Below, one piece after another: positions 51,380 to 60,040 of a stretch of DNA of 64,000 nt. The DNA lies in NCBI RefSeq assembly GCF_036237315.1, contig NZ_CP108356.1, forward strand, positions 1,984,001 to 2,048,000, in the 5' to 3' direction. The DNA comes from Streptomyces sp. NBC_01351 (lineage in GTDB: Bacteria; Actinomycetota; Actinomycetes; Streptomycetales; Streptomycetaceae). The notes beneath the pieces were generated by a model that was not told the origin of the DNA, did no database searches, and saw nothing but the letters and a program-made list of their open reading frames with translations. The first letter of the stretch is position 1, and each line of letters begins with the position of its first letter. Position numbers and translations under genes: made by a program.

Positions 51380-52927
51380 CTAGACCTTCGTCTGCGTGTG
51401 GTTGCCCTGGAGGCGTTCGAGGTCCGAGGGGCGGACCTGGATGACGAGCAGTGCGATCAGCGCGCCGACCAGCGTGAAGAGGGCCGCCACCACGAAGGCC
51501 GCGCTGATGCCCGAGGTGAGCACCTGGTCGCTCCACGGCTTCGGGTACTGCCCGGTGCGCTGGAAGTAGGCCAGCTGTTCCGGGTTGGCGCTGCGCAGGA
51601 AGCCCGGCGCCTGGTCCTTGGCCTCGTTGCGGCTGGCCGTGCCGAAGACCGTCACCAGGATGGACAGGCCGAGCGAACCGCCCACCTGCTGCATCGAGTT
51701 GAGCAGCCCGGAGGCCGCGCCGGACTCCCGGTCCGGGACGTTGGACAGGGCCATCAGGGTCAGCGAGACGAACTGGAGGCCCATGCCGAGGCCGAAGAGC
51801 AGCAGCGGGCCGAGGATGCTGCCCAGGTACGTCGAGTGGACATCGGTCTGCGTCAGCCAGGCCAGGCCCGCCGCCGAGCAGAGCGCGCCGGCGACCATGA
51901 AGGGTTTGGGCCCGTACTTCGGGAGCAGTTGCGAGGTGATGGCCGCGCCCACCGCGACCACCGCGCTCACCGGCAGGAAGGCGAGTCCGGCCATCAGCGG
52001 GCTGAAGCCCAGCACGATCTGCACGAAGAGCGTGAGGAAGAAGAACATGCCGAAGATCGCGCAGGCGAGCATCAGCATGATCCCGTAGGTCCCGGCGCGG
52101 TTTCGGTCGGCGAACATGTGCAGCGGGGTGATCGGCTGCGGCGAGCGCCGCTCGTTGAGGATGAAGAGGGTCAGCAGGACCAACGCGGCGCCGAAGGAGG
52201 CGAGCGTCCAGGGGTCGCGCCAGCCCTCCTGGGAGGCGCGGATGAAGCCGTACACGAGCGCGACCATGCCGGTGGTGGACAGCAGCGCTCCGGCGAAGTC
52301 GAAGTGTCCGGGGTGGCGTTCGGACTCGTGGAGCACCTTCCTGGCCAGTACGGCGATCGCCAGGGCGATCGGCACGTTGACAAAGAGCACCCAGCGCCAG
52401 TTGAGCCATTCGACGAGGATGCCGCCCGCGAGCAGGCCGATCGCGCCGCCGCCGGCCGAGACGCCCGCGAACACGCCGAAGGCGCGGTTGCGCGCGGGTC
52501 CTTCGCGGAAGGTGGTGGTGATCAGTGCGAGGGAGGTCGGCGAGGCGATGGCTCCGCCGACGCCCTGGAGGGCCCGGGCGGCCATCAACTGGCCCTCGTT
52601 CTGCGCGAGTCCGCCGAGGAGGGAGGCGAGCCCGAAGAGCAGGACGCCGAAGATGAAGACGCGCTTGCGGCCGAGGATGTCACCCGCCCGGCCGCCGAGG
52701 AGCAGCAGGCCGCCGAAGGCGAGGGTGTAGGCGTTGACGACCCAGGAAAGGCTCTCGGTGGAGAAGCCGAGCGCGCTCTGGATGTGCGGCAGCGCGATGT
52801 TCACGATGGTGATGTCGAGGACCACCATGAGCTGGCAGGAAGCGATGACGAACAGTGCGAGACCGTTCCCGTTTCCTCGGACCTTGCCGTCGGTCCCGTT
52901 CGTGTTCGGCGATTCGTTCGCGTCCAC
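51380..52927 (-). CDS. MFS drug exporter, DHA2 (EmrB/QacA) family
   Basis: 515 residues from GTG 52927, about 14 membrane helices. The DHA2 motif C-like and motif A elements are visible: VVLDITIVNIALPHIQ (motif D1), GGRAGDILGRKRVF (motif A), RALQGVGGAIASP, and GVSAGGGAIGLLAGGILVEWLNWRWVLFVN read across the middle helix pair. It is a proton-coupled exporter of hydrophobic compounds. The neighbouring P450 could make or detoxify a substrate, but there is no direct evidence. It is divergent from the peptidase gene, 96 bases apart. Confidence 0.9.
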   Translation of the reverse strand: MDANESPNTNGTDGKVRGNGNGLALFVIASCQLMVVLDITIVNIALPHIQSALGFSTESLSWVVNAYTLAFGGLLLLGGRAGDILGRKRVFIFGVLLFGLASLLGGLAQNEGQLMAARALQGVGGAIASPTSLALITTTFREGPARNRAFGVFAGVSAGGGAIGLLAGGILVEWLNWRWVLFVNVPIALAIAVLARKVLHESERHPGHFDFAGALLSTTGMVALVYGFIRASQEGWRDPWTLASFGAALVLLTLFILNERRSPQPITPLHMFADRNRAGTYGIMLMLACAIFGMFFFLTLFVQIVLGFSPLMAGLAFLPVSAVVAVGAAITSQLLPKYGPKPFMVAGALCSAAGLAWLTQTDVHSTYLGSILGPLLLFGLGMGLQFVSLTLMALSNVPDRESGAASGLLNSMQQVGGSLGLSILVTVFGTASRNEAKDQAPGFLRSANPEQLAYFQRTGQYPKPWSDQVLTSGISAAFVVAALFTLVGALIALLVIQVRPSDLERLQGNHTQTKV

Positions 52928-53023
52928 CCTTTCGACGCTAAGCCCGCTCCCACGGGGTCACCACTCGAACGGCCTAGCGGCAGAGCCTGGGCGCGGTGAT
53001 ATTTCACATGTCACACTACGAAC

Positions 53024-55111
53024 ATGGATGATTTCCTCAGGCTCTCCGCCGACACGGCCCGGTTCACCTACGGAGCGCCGCGCGCCTTCTCCTTCGGGGA
53101 CGGCGGCCGACTGCTGTGGTTCCTCCGCTCCGACGGCCCCACCGACGCCTTCGACAGCCTCTGGGTGCTCGACACGACCACCGGCGCCGCAACCCGGCTT
53201 GCCGACCCCCGCGAGCTGTGCCCCCAGCCGGGCCCCTTGCCTGCCACCGAGCGCCGGTTGCGCGAGCGGATCCGGCTCGTCGCCGCCGGCATCGGCTCGT
53301 ACGCCCTCTCCGGCGACGGCCTGCGCGCCGTTTTCGCCCTGTACGGGCGGCTGTACGAGGTCAGCGCCTCCGGCGCCGGGGAGCCCAAGGAGATTCCGGC
53401 CGCCGGACCCGCCTTCGATCCGAGGCCGAACGCCGACGGCTCCCGCACTGCGTACGTCAGCGACGACACCCTGTACGTCGCCCCCGGCGGCCGGGTCAGC
53501 CCCGACGACGGGGCCCGCTGGGGCGTGGCCGAGTTCGCCGCCGCCGAGGAACTGGACCGCGCCCGCGGCCACTGGTGGTCCCCCGACGGGAACACCCTGC
53601 TGGCCGCCCGCGTCGACGAATCCGCCCTCCAGCGGCGGTACTTCACCGACCCGGCGCACCCCGAGATCCCGGGCGAGGACGTCGCCTACCCCGAGGCGGG
53701 CGGGCCCAACGCCGACGTGCAGCTCTGGGTCGTCGACGCGGCGACCGGGGACCGGATACGGGTCGACTGGGACGCCGGGAGCTACCCGTACGTATCCGAC
53801 GCAGGCTGGGAATCGGAGACGGAGATCCTGCTGACGGTCCAGGACCGGCTCCAGCAAAACGTCCTGCTGCTCTCCGCCGACCCCGCCACCGGCCGCACCC
53901 GGGAACTCTCCCGCACCACGCACCCCCAGTGGGTGGACCCGATGCTTCCCGGCACCCCGGCCCGCCTCCCCGACGGGCGGATGCTGACCTCCGCAGACAC
54001 TCCCCCGGCTACCACTGGGGGTGCCCCCACCGGCGGCGCCGCCCGGGCACTCGCCGTCGACGGGAAGCTGCTGACCGGCGACGACGTCCAGGTGCGCCGC
54101 GTGATCGGGATCCACGAGGGCTCCCTGCTCATCGAGGCCGCCCTGCGCGACCCGTCCGAACAGCAAGTGCTGCTCCTCGACCCCGCGACCGGGGAGCGGA
54201 CCGCGCTCGCCGACGGGCCCGGGGTGCACTCCGCCCTGGCCTCGGCCGGCACCCTGCTGCTGACCTCGGCGGACGCGGGCGGCTATCGGCGTACCGTACG
54301 CACCCCGGACGGAAGGGAGTTCGCCCCCGCCGACCTGTCCGAGCCGCTCCCCTACCGGGTCGCCCCCGTCCTGGAGCGGGTGACCGAGCACGGCGTCCCG
54401 ACCGCCCTGGTCCTCCCCCGCGGCCACGTCCCCGGCCGGCGGCTGCCCGTACTCATGGACAGCTACGGCGGCCCGGGCATGCAGGACGTCAGCGCCGAAC
54501 CGCGCCGCTGGCAGGCCCGCCAGTGGTGGGCCGACCAGGGCTTCGCCGTGGTGACCGTCGACAACCGCGGGACCGCGTACGTCTCCCCCGCGCACACGCA
54601 CGCCATGTACCGCGGCTTCTCCGACGTCACCCTGGAGGACCAGGTCGCCGCGCTCCGGGCGCTCGGCGCGCGCCACCCGGACCTCGACCTCGGCCGGGTC
54701 GGCATCCGCGGCTGGTCCTACGGCGGCTACCTCTCGGCCCTGGCGGTGCTGCGCCGCCCGGACGTCTTCCACGCGGCGGCCGCCGGGGCCGCGCCGACCG
54801 ACTTCCGGCAGTACGACACGGCGTACACCGAGCGCTACCTGGGCCTCCCGCAGGAGCACCCGGAGGTCTACGAGCGGGACTCCCTGCTCGCCGACGCCCC
54901 CGCCCTCACCCGCCCGCTGCTCCTCACCACGGGCCTGGCCGACGACAACGTCCACCCCTCCCACACCCTGCGCCTCTCCCAGGCCCTGACGGACGCGGGC
55001 CGCCCCCACCGGCTGCTCGCCCTCCCGGGCGTCACCCACATGACCCCGGGCGGCACGCGGGAGAAGCTGATGGCGCTGGAGCTGGAGTTCTTCCGGGAGG
55101 TCCTGGTCTAG
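53024..55111 (+). CDS. S9 family dipeptidyl peptidase (DPP IV type)
   Basis: 695 residues. N-terminal beta-propeller (about 30-440) typical of DPP IV, then an alpha/beta-hydrolase domain with catalytic S565 (GWSYGG), D640 (GLADDNVH) and H672 (GVTHM). The YGGPGMQ and NRGTAY segments are also conserved. The propeller carries the tandem glutamate-containing stretch ELDRARGHWWSPDG, where DPP IV binds the substrate N-terminus. No signal peptide: it is probably cytosolic and trims X-Pro or X-Ala dipeptides. A dispersed hairpin repeat interrupts the propeller in frame (codons for DTPPATTGGAPTGG). Confidence 0.92.
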   Translation: MDDFLRLSADTARFTYGAPRAFSFGDGGRLLWFLRSDGPTDAFDSLWVLDTTTGAATRLADPRELCPQPGPLPATERRLRERIRLVAAGIGSYALSGDGLRAVFALYGRLYEVSASGAGEPKEIPAAGPAFDPRPNADGSRTAYVSDDTLYVAPGGRVSPDDGARWGVAEFAAAEELDRARGHWWSPDGNTLLAARVDESALQRRYFTDPAHPEIPGEDVAYPEAGGPNADVQLWVVDAATGDRIRVDWDAGSYPYVSDAGWESETEILLTVQDRLQQNVLLLSADPATGRTRELSRTTHPQWVDPMLPGTPARLPDGRMLTSADTPPATTGGAPTGGAARALAVDGKLLTGDDVQVRRVIGIHEGSLLIEAALRDPSEQQVLLLDPATGERTALADGPGVHSALASAGTLLLTSADAGGYRRTVRTPDGREFAPADLSEPLPYRVAPVLERVTEHGVPTALVLPRGHVPGRRLPVLMDSYGGPGMQDVSAEPRRWQARQWWADQGFAVVTVDNRGTAYVSPAHTHAMYRGFSDVTLEDQVAALRALGARHPDLDLGRVGIRGWSYGGYLSALAVLRRPDVFHAAAAGAAPTDFRQYDTAYTERYLGLPQEHPEVYERDSLLADAPALTRPLLLTTGLADDNVHPSHTLRLSQALTDAGRPHRLLALPGVTHMTPGGTREKLMALELEFFREVLV
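53998..54032 (-). repeat. dispersed GC-rich hairpin repeat, copy 2, inside the peptidase gene
   Basis: On the minus strand it reads GGTGGGGGCACCCCCAGTGG followed by TAGCCGGGGGAGTGT. This matches the intergenic copy at 3592-3630 in order and spacing. It is in frame and encodes a Pro/Thr/Gly-rich loop in the propeller. Confidence 0.5.
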
Positions 55112-55120
55112 CCGCCGACG

Positions 55121-55699
55121 TCACAGCCGGGGCAGGGTGGCCCCGGGAGCCGGTTCGACGCGCTCGGTCAGCCAGTGGAGGTAGCCGCGCAAGTACCGCT
55201 CCAGGGGCCCGTCCACGTGCGCGGCGAAGGCCCGGAGGGACGGGACGTCGGCCCGTTCGTAGCTGCGTTCGCTCTTCGCCCGCACCTCGATCTCCCGGTC
55301 GATCCACGCCCGGATCCGCTCCCGGCCGGCCCACCACTCGCGCACGGAGTCGGGGGTCCATCGGTCGTCCCCGTCGCACGCGTAACCGCCGTAGGGCTCG
55401 CCCCCGGCCACGTCGATGAGCGTCCGGACCTCGTCCGGGTTCTGCGGCTGGCGGTAGATGAACTCCATGTACAGGTCGTCGTCGCCCAGGACCAGCCCGG
55501 GGGCGTACACCGGACCGTTCCCGCCGTTGTCGGTCTCCCCCGTGTAGAAGGGGCCCGGGACGGTGAGCGGGTTGAGGTGCTTCCACTCGCCCGTACCGAT
55601 GTCCAGCCCGTTCTCCTGGTCCGGCCAGCCGGCCGTGAGTTCGCGTGCCGTGGGCAGCGGGTTCCAGTACGCGCTCTCGGACTCCGGGTCAGCAGTCAT
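55121..55699 (-). CDS. hypothetical protein
   Basis: 192 residues from ATG 55699; a GTG 6 bases earlier is possible. Acidic, aromatic-rich, no signal peptide or membrane segment (PGPFYTGETDNGGNGPVYAP; ERIRAWIDREIEVRAKSER helix). No recognised family. It ends 9 bases from the convergent peptidase stop and stands downstream of a strong hairpin shared with the ABC operon. Confidence 0.6.
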   Translation of the reverse strand: MTADPESESAYWNPLPTARELTAGWPDQENGLDIGTGEWKHLNPLTVPGPFYTGETDNGGNGPVYAPGLVLGDDDLYMEFIYRQPQNPDEVRTLIDVAGGEPYGGYACDGDDRWTPDSVREWWAGRERIRAWIDREIEVRAKSERSYERADVPSLRAFAAHVDGPLERYLRGYLHWLTERVEPAPGATLPRL

Positions 55700-55718
55700 G
55701 TCCACGACCCTAAACCGA

Positions 55719-55762
55719 CGGGGCCCCGGAGACGCCTTTGGCTCCGGGGCCCCGCTTCTTCC
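55719..55762. terminator. terminator at the end of the oligopeptide ABC operon
   Basis: CGGGGCCCCGGAG (55719-55731) pairs perfectly with CTCCGGGGCCCCG (55742-55754) around a 10-base loop. The minus-strand operon ends 12 bases upstream of it. Confidence 0.75.
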
Positions 55763-55773
55763 CGTGATCCCCG

Positions 55774-56751
55774 TCAGTCACCCGGGAAGTGACAGGCCAC
55801 CTCTCGGGAGGCGGTGAGCTGCAACAACGGCCGTTCGGTTCGGCAGATGTCCTGCGCCTTGGGGCAGCGCGGGTGGAAGGTGCAGCCCGGGGGTGGGGCG
55901 GCCGGGCTCGGCGGGTCGCCGAGCAGCACGATCCGCTCCCGTCGCCGTTCCGCCGCCGGGTCGGGCAGCGGTACGGCGGACAACAGCGCCCGGGTGTACG
56001 GGTGCTGAGGGTTCTCGTAGAGGGACTTCTTGTCCCCGATCTCGACGATCCCGCCGAGGTACATGACGGCGACCCGGTCGCTGACCCGTTTGACCACGGA
56101 CAGGTCGTGCGCGATGAACACGTAGGCGAGGCCCAGTTCCGCGCGCAGCCGCTCCATCAGGTTGACGATCTGCGCCTGGACGGAGACGTCGAGGGCCGAG
56201 ACCGGCTCGTCCGCGATGACGAGGCGCGGGCTGGTCGCCAGCGAGCGGGCGATGCCGATGCGCTGGGCCTGGCCGCCGGAGAACTCGTGCGGGTAGCGGT
56301 CGATGTGCTCGGGGATCAGGCCGACCAGGTCCATCAGTTCGGCGGCCCGGCGGCGGGCGTCGGCCGCGCTCCAGCCCTGGACCAGCAGCGGGTCGGAGAT
56401 GATCCGGGCCACCGTCTGGCGGGGGTTGAGGGAGGAGTGGGGGTCCTGGAAGACCATCTGGATGTGCTTGCGCATCGGCCGCATGGCGGCCGGGGAAAGC
56501 CGGCTGATGTCCTTGCCCTCGAAGGCGACCGAGCCCGAGGTGGGTTCCAGCAGCCGCACCAGCATCCGGCCCGTGGTGGACTTCCCGCAGCCCGATTCCC
56601 CGACCAGGCCGAGGGTCTGCCCGGCGGCCAGGTCGAAGGAGACCCCGTCCACGGCGCGCACGGGCTCCCCCCGGCGCCCGGTCACGGACCGTTTGCCGGG
56701 GAAGGTCATGGTGAGGTCCCGGACGGACAGGAGCGTGTCGGTCTTGGTCAT
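55774..56751 (-). CDS. oligopeptide ABC transporter ATP-binding protein (DppF/OppF type)
   Basis: 325 residues from ATG 56751, overlapping the previous gene by 4 bases (ATGA). Walker A GESGCGKST, signature FSGGQAQRIGIARSL, Walker B LVIADEPVSALDVSVQAQ, H-loop IAHDLSVV. The C-terminal oligopeptide-type extension carries the CxFHPRCPxAxxxC cysteine motif (GCTFHPRCPKAQDIC), which can bind an Fe-S cluster in related proteins. It is one of two non-identical ATPases that power uptake. Last gene of the operon. Confidence 0.9.
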   Translation of the reverse strand: MTKTDTLLSVRDLTMTFPGKRSVTGRRGEPVRAVDGVSFDLAAGQTLGLVGESGCGKSTTGRMLVRLLEPTSGSVAFEGKDISRLSPAAMRPMRKHIQMVFQDPHSSLNPRQTVARIISDPLLVQGWSAADARRRAAELMDLVGLIPEHIDRYPHEFSGGQAQRIGIARSLATSPRLVIADEPVSALDVSVQAQIVNLMERLRAELGLAYVFIAHDLSVVKRVSDRVAVMYLGGIVEIGDKKSLYENPQHPYTRALLSAVPLPDPAAERRRERIVLLGDPPSPAAPPPGCTFHPRCPKAQDICRTERPLLQLTASREVACHFPGD

Positions 56752-57755
56752 CGGGCCGCCTCCTCGGCGGTGCGGGCCCCCGCGAAGGCGAAGTGGCAGG
56801 CCACCGTCCGCGCGTCCGGCCCGTGCCCGTGCGTCTCCAGGGCCGGGCGTACGTCGGTGCAGCGCGCGGCCGCCTTCGTACAGCGCGGGGCGAAGGCACA
56901 GCCGGCGGCCGGGGCGAGCAGGGAGGGCGGGGAGCCGGGGATGAAGGGCAGGGGCACGTCGTCGGCAGTGTCGAGGCGGGGCAGCGAGTCGAGCAGGCCC
57001 CGGGTGTAGGGGTGGGCGGGGTCGGCGAACAGCGCGTCGGCCGAAGCCTGTTCGGCGGCCCTGCCTCCGTACATGACCAGCACCTCGTGGGCCACGCGGG
57101 CGACGACGCCCAGGTCGTGGGTGATCATCACGACGCCGAGGCCGCGCTCCTCCTGGAGCCGGGCGATCAGCTCCAGGATCTGCGCCTGCACGGTGACGTC
57201 CAGGGCGGTGGTCGGCTCGTCGGCGATCAGCAGGTCGGGCTCGCAGGCCAGCGCCATGGCGATCATCGCGCGCTGGCGCATGCCGCCGGAGAACTGGTGC
57301 GGGTACTCCCCCGCGCGGCGGGCCGGTTCCGGGATGCCGACCTCGCCGAGCATGTCGACGGCCCGTTTGCGGGCGGCGGGCCGGCCGGCCTTGAAGTGGA
57401 CCCTGAAGTGCTCGGCGATCTGCTCGCCGACGGTGTAGTAGGGGTGCAGGCTGGACAGCGGGTCCTGGAAGATCATGGCCATCTTGCGGCCGCGCACCTT
57501 GCTCAGTTCCCGCTCGGACAGGGTGGTCAGCTCCCGTCCGGCGAGGGTGACGGATCCGGTGACCCGCGCCCCGCCCCGGTGCAGGCCCATGACGGCCAGC
57601 GAGGTGACGGACTTGCCCGAGCCCGACTCTCCGACGATCCCGAGGGTGCGGCCGGCCTCGACGGTGAAGCCGATCGAGTCGACGGCCCGTACGGTGCCGC
57701 GCGGAGTGGTGAAGGTGACGCCCAGGTCGCGTACTTCGAGGAGCGGAGCGGTCAT
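56748..57755 (-). CDS. oligopeptide ABC transporter ATP-binding protein (DppD/OppD type)
   Basis: 335 residues from ATG 57755. It overlaps the permease stop by one base (TGATG) and the next gene by 4. Walker A GESGSGKSV, signature FSGGMRQRAMIAMAL, Walker B LLIADEPTTALDVTVQAQ, H-loop ITHDLGVV. The C-terminal extension has GCAFAPRCTKAAARC, the same cysteine arrangement as its partner. It forms the ATPase heterodimer with the DppF-type protein. Confidence 0.9.
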   Translation of the reverse strand: MTAPLLEVRDLGVTFTTPRGTVRAVDSIGFTVEAGRTLGIVGESGSGKSVTSLAVMGLHRGGARVTGSVTLAGRELTTLSERELSKVRGRKMAMIFQDPLSSLHPYYTVGEQIAEHFRVHFKAGRPAARKRAVDMLGEVGIPEPARRAGEYPHQFSGGMRQRAMIAMALACEPDLLIADEPTTALDVTVQAQILELIARLQEERGLGVVMITHDLGVVARVAHEVLVMYGGRAAEQASADALFADPAHPYTRGLLDSLPRLDTADDVPLPFIPGSPPSLLAPAAGCAFAPRCTKAAARCTDVRPALETHGHGPDARTVACHFAFAGARTAEEAAR

Positions 57756-58741
57756 CAGTACCTCACTCTCGGGTCGATGACGGCGTACAGGAGGTCGACG
57801 ACGAGGTTCGCGACGACGATGAAGAACGCGGCGAGCAGGGTGACGCCGAGGACCACGGGCTGGTCGGAGCTGACGAGCGCTCCGTAGAACAGCCGCCCGA
57901 TGCCGGGGAGTCCGAAGATGGACTCGGTGATGACGGCTCCGGCGAGCAGACCGCCGAGGTCCATGCCGAAGATGGTCAGGATCGGGGTCATCCCGGAGCG
58001 CAGTCCGTGTTTCACGACGACCGTGCGCTCCGGCATGCCCTTGGCGCGGGCGGTGCGGATGTACGGCTCGGCCATCGCCTCGATCATCGAACCCCGGCTC
58101 TGGCGCGCGTACATGGCCGCGTAGAGCAGGGCGAGGGCGATCCAGGGCAGCAGCAGGTTGGAGGCCCAGGCGAGCGGGTCGTCGGTGAAGGCCTGGTAGG
58201 TGGGGTAGGGCAGGAGGCCGGCGACGCGGATGACCCCGTAGATGAGCAGCACGGAGGTGAAGTAGACGGGCAGGGAGGCGGCGGCGACGGCGCCGACCAT
58301 CAGGGCCTTGTCGGTGGCGGTGTCCTTGCGCAGGGCGGCGGTGACCCCGGCGCCCAGTCCCAGGACCAGCCACAGCAGAGCGGCGCCGAAGGCGAGGGAG
58401 GCGGAGACCGGGAGCCGGTCCATGAGCAGGTCCCAGACGGGCAGGGAGTTCTCGTAGGAGTAGCCCAGGCAGGGGAAGCCGCACTCGACGGCGTACTGGC
58501 CGGTGCCGAGGGTGCGGCCGGTGAAGATGCCGGTCAGGAAGTCGGCGAACTGCTTCCACAGGGGCTGGTCGAGGCCCAGGTACGCGCGTACGTCGGCCAG
58601 TCGCTCGGCGCTGCAGGTCTTGCCGCAGGCGGCCGCGGCCGGGTCCGCGGGCAGGACGTAGAAGATGAGGAAGGTGACGGCGGCGATGGCGAGCAGCACT
58701 CCGGCGAGGGCCAGCAGCCGGCGGGCGAGGTAGAGGATCAA
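57755..58741 (-). CDS. oligopeptide ABC transporter permease (DppB/OppB type)
   Basis: 328 residues. TTG start at 58741, overlapping the stop of the preceding gene by 4 bases, so initiation is probably coupled. Six membrane helices starting LARRLLALAGVLLAIAAVTFLIF. The first outside loop contains four cysteines (AAACGKTC, VECGFPC), unusual for DppB. The EAMAEPYIRTARAKGMPE EAA motif contacts the ATPases. It stands second among the permeases, the reverse of the usual B-then-C order. Confidence 0.88.
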   Translation of the reverse strand: MILYLARRLLALAGVLLAIAAVTFLIFYVLPADPAAAACGKTCSAERLADVRAYLGLDQPLWKQFADFLTGIFTGRTLGTGQYAVECGFPCLGYSYENSLPVWDLLMDRLPVSASLAFGAALLWLVLGLGAGVTAALRKDTATDKALMVGAVAAASLPVYFTSVLLIYGVIRVAGLLPYPTYQAFTDDPLAWASNLLLPWIALALLYAAMYARQSRGSMIEAMAEPYIRTARAKGMPERTVVVKHGLRSGMTPILTIFGMDLGGLLAGAVITESIFGLPGIGRLFYGALVSSDQPVVLGVTLLAAFFIVVANLVVDLLYAVIDPRVRY

Positions 58742-60018
58742 CTGCGGCCGCCCCTCGGGTCGAGGATGTCGCGCAGGGCGTCGCCGAGCAGGGTGAAGGC
58801 GAGCACGGCGAGGAAGAGGAACACGCTGGGGATGACGAAGTACATGGGGTCGGTCTCGTAGAAGGCGACGGACTCGGCGATCATCTGGCCCCAGGACGGG
58901 GTGGGCGGGCGGACGCCCACGCCGAGGTAGCTGAGCGCGGCCTCGGTGCTGATCATGCCGGGGATGAGCAGGGTGGTGTAGGCGATGACCGGGCCCGAGA
59001 CCCCCGGAAGGATGTCGCGGGTCAGGATCCGCCAGGAGCTCGCGCCGCCCACGCGGGCGGCGTCCACGTACTCGCGGTGTTTGAGGGAGAGCGTCTGGCC
59101 GCGGACCACGCGGGCGACACCGGGCCAGCCGAAGATCCCGATGACGGTGGTCATGAGGACGATGCGGTTGACGTCCTTGGCCACGGACAGCATCGCGATC
59201 ATGAAGATGAGGGACGGGAAGGACATGGTCAGGTCCATCAGCCGGGACAGCACCGCGTCGGTGCGGCCGCCGAAGTAGCCGGCGGCGATTCCGGCGGCGG
59301 TGCCCGTGACGACCACGATGGCGGTGGCGGCGAAGGCGATGAGCAGGGAGACCTGCGCGCCGTGGACCACGCGGGCGAACAGGTCACGTCCGGTGACGGG
59401 TTCGACGCCGAGCCAGTGCTCGGCGCTGATCCCGCCGAAGGAGCCCAGCGGCAGGCCCCCGAGGTAGGGGTCGATGGCGGTCTTGTCGAACTCCTCGGGG
59501 GACCAGCCCCCGAGCGCCCCCAGCCAGGGGGCGGTGACGGCCATCAGGACGAAGAGGAGGACGACGCAGAGGCTGACGCGGACGGCGGGGCGGCGGCGCA
59601 GCTCCTGCCGGGCGAGCTGCCAGGGGCTGCCGGACGCTGCCGCGGGCCGGACTGTGGCGGCGTCGTGGGCCGGATCGGCGCCGGGAGCCGAGGCCGCTCC
59701 GGAGCTCGCGGCCGCGCCCGGGGCTGGTGCACCGCCAGGGGCCCGTGCGGGACCAGGGACCGGAGCGCTGTCAGGGACCGGAGTGCCGTCAGGGCCGGGG
59801 GCTGCCGTCGCCGAACCCTCGGCATCGGGGGCCGGAGTGCCGTCAGGGCCGGGGGCTGCCGTCGCCGAACCCTCGGCATCGGGGACCGGAGTGCCGTCAG
59901 GGCCGGGGGCTGCCGTCGCCGAACCCTCGGCATCGGGGGCCGGGGTGCCGTCGCGGGCCGGTGGGCTGTCGGGGCCCGGCGCCGGCTGGTCGCCGGCGCC
60001 CGGTGCGGTGGTGGTCAT
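58738..60018 (-). CDS. oligopeptide ABC transporter permease (DppC/OppC type) with repeat-rich N-terminus
   Basis: 426 residues, about 120 longer than typical DppC. The first 130 residues are a Pro/Ala/Gly/Asp low-complexity tract built on an 18-residue repeat (GTPAPDAEGSATAAPGPD). The permease proper begins near SPWQLARQELRRRPAVRVSL, with six helices and the EAA loop EYVDAARVGGASSWRILTRDILPG. The extension would be cytosolic. It is the second gene of the operon, 22 bases after the binding-protein gene. Confidence 0.87.
   Translation of the reverse strand: MTTTAPGAGDQPAPGPDSPPARDGTPAPDAEGSATAAPGPDGTPVPDAEGSATAAPGPDGTPAPDAEGSATAAPGPDGTPVPDSAPVPGPARAPGGAPAPGAAASSGAASAPGADPAHDAATVRPAAASGSPWQLARQELRRRPAVRVSLCVVLLFVLMAVTAPWLGALGGWSPEEFDKTAIDPYLGGLPLGSFGGISAEHWLGVEPVTGRDLFARVVHGAQVSLLIAFAATAIVVVTGTAAGIAAGYFGGRTDAVLSRLMDLTMSFPSLIFMIAMLSVAKDVNRIVLMTTVIGIFGWPGVARVVRGQTLSLKHREYVDAARVGGASSWRILTRDILPGVSGPVIAYTTLLIPGMISTEAALSYLGVGVRPPTPSWGQMIAESVAFYETDPMYFVIPSVFLFLAVLAFTLLGDALRDILDPRGGRS
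59781..59960 (-). repeat. 54-bp tandem repeat in the DppC-type permease gene
   Basis: Three complete units begin at 59781, 59835 and 59889, nearly identical at DNA level, plus a partial fourth from 59943. Each encodes 18 residues in frame. Near-identity suggests recent expansion. Confidence 0.9.
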
Positions 60019-60040
60019 GGTGTCGGGGGCTCCGGGTTCC

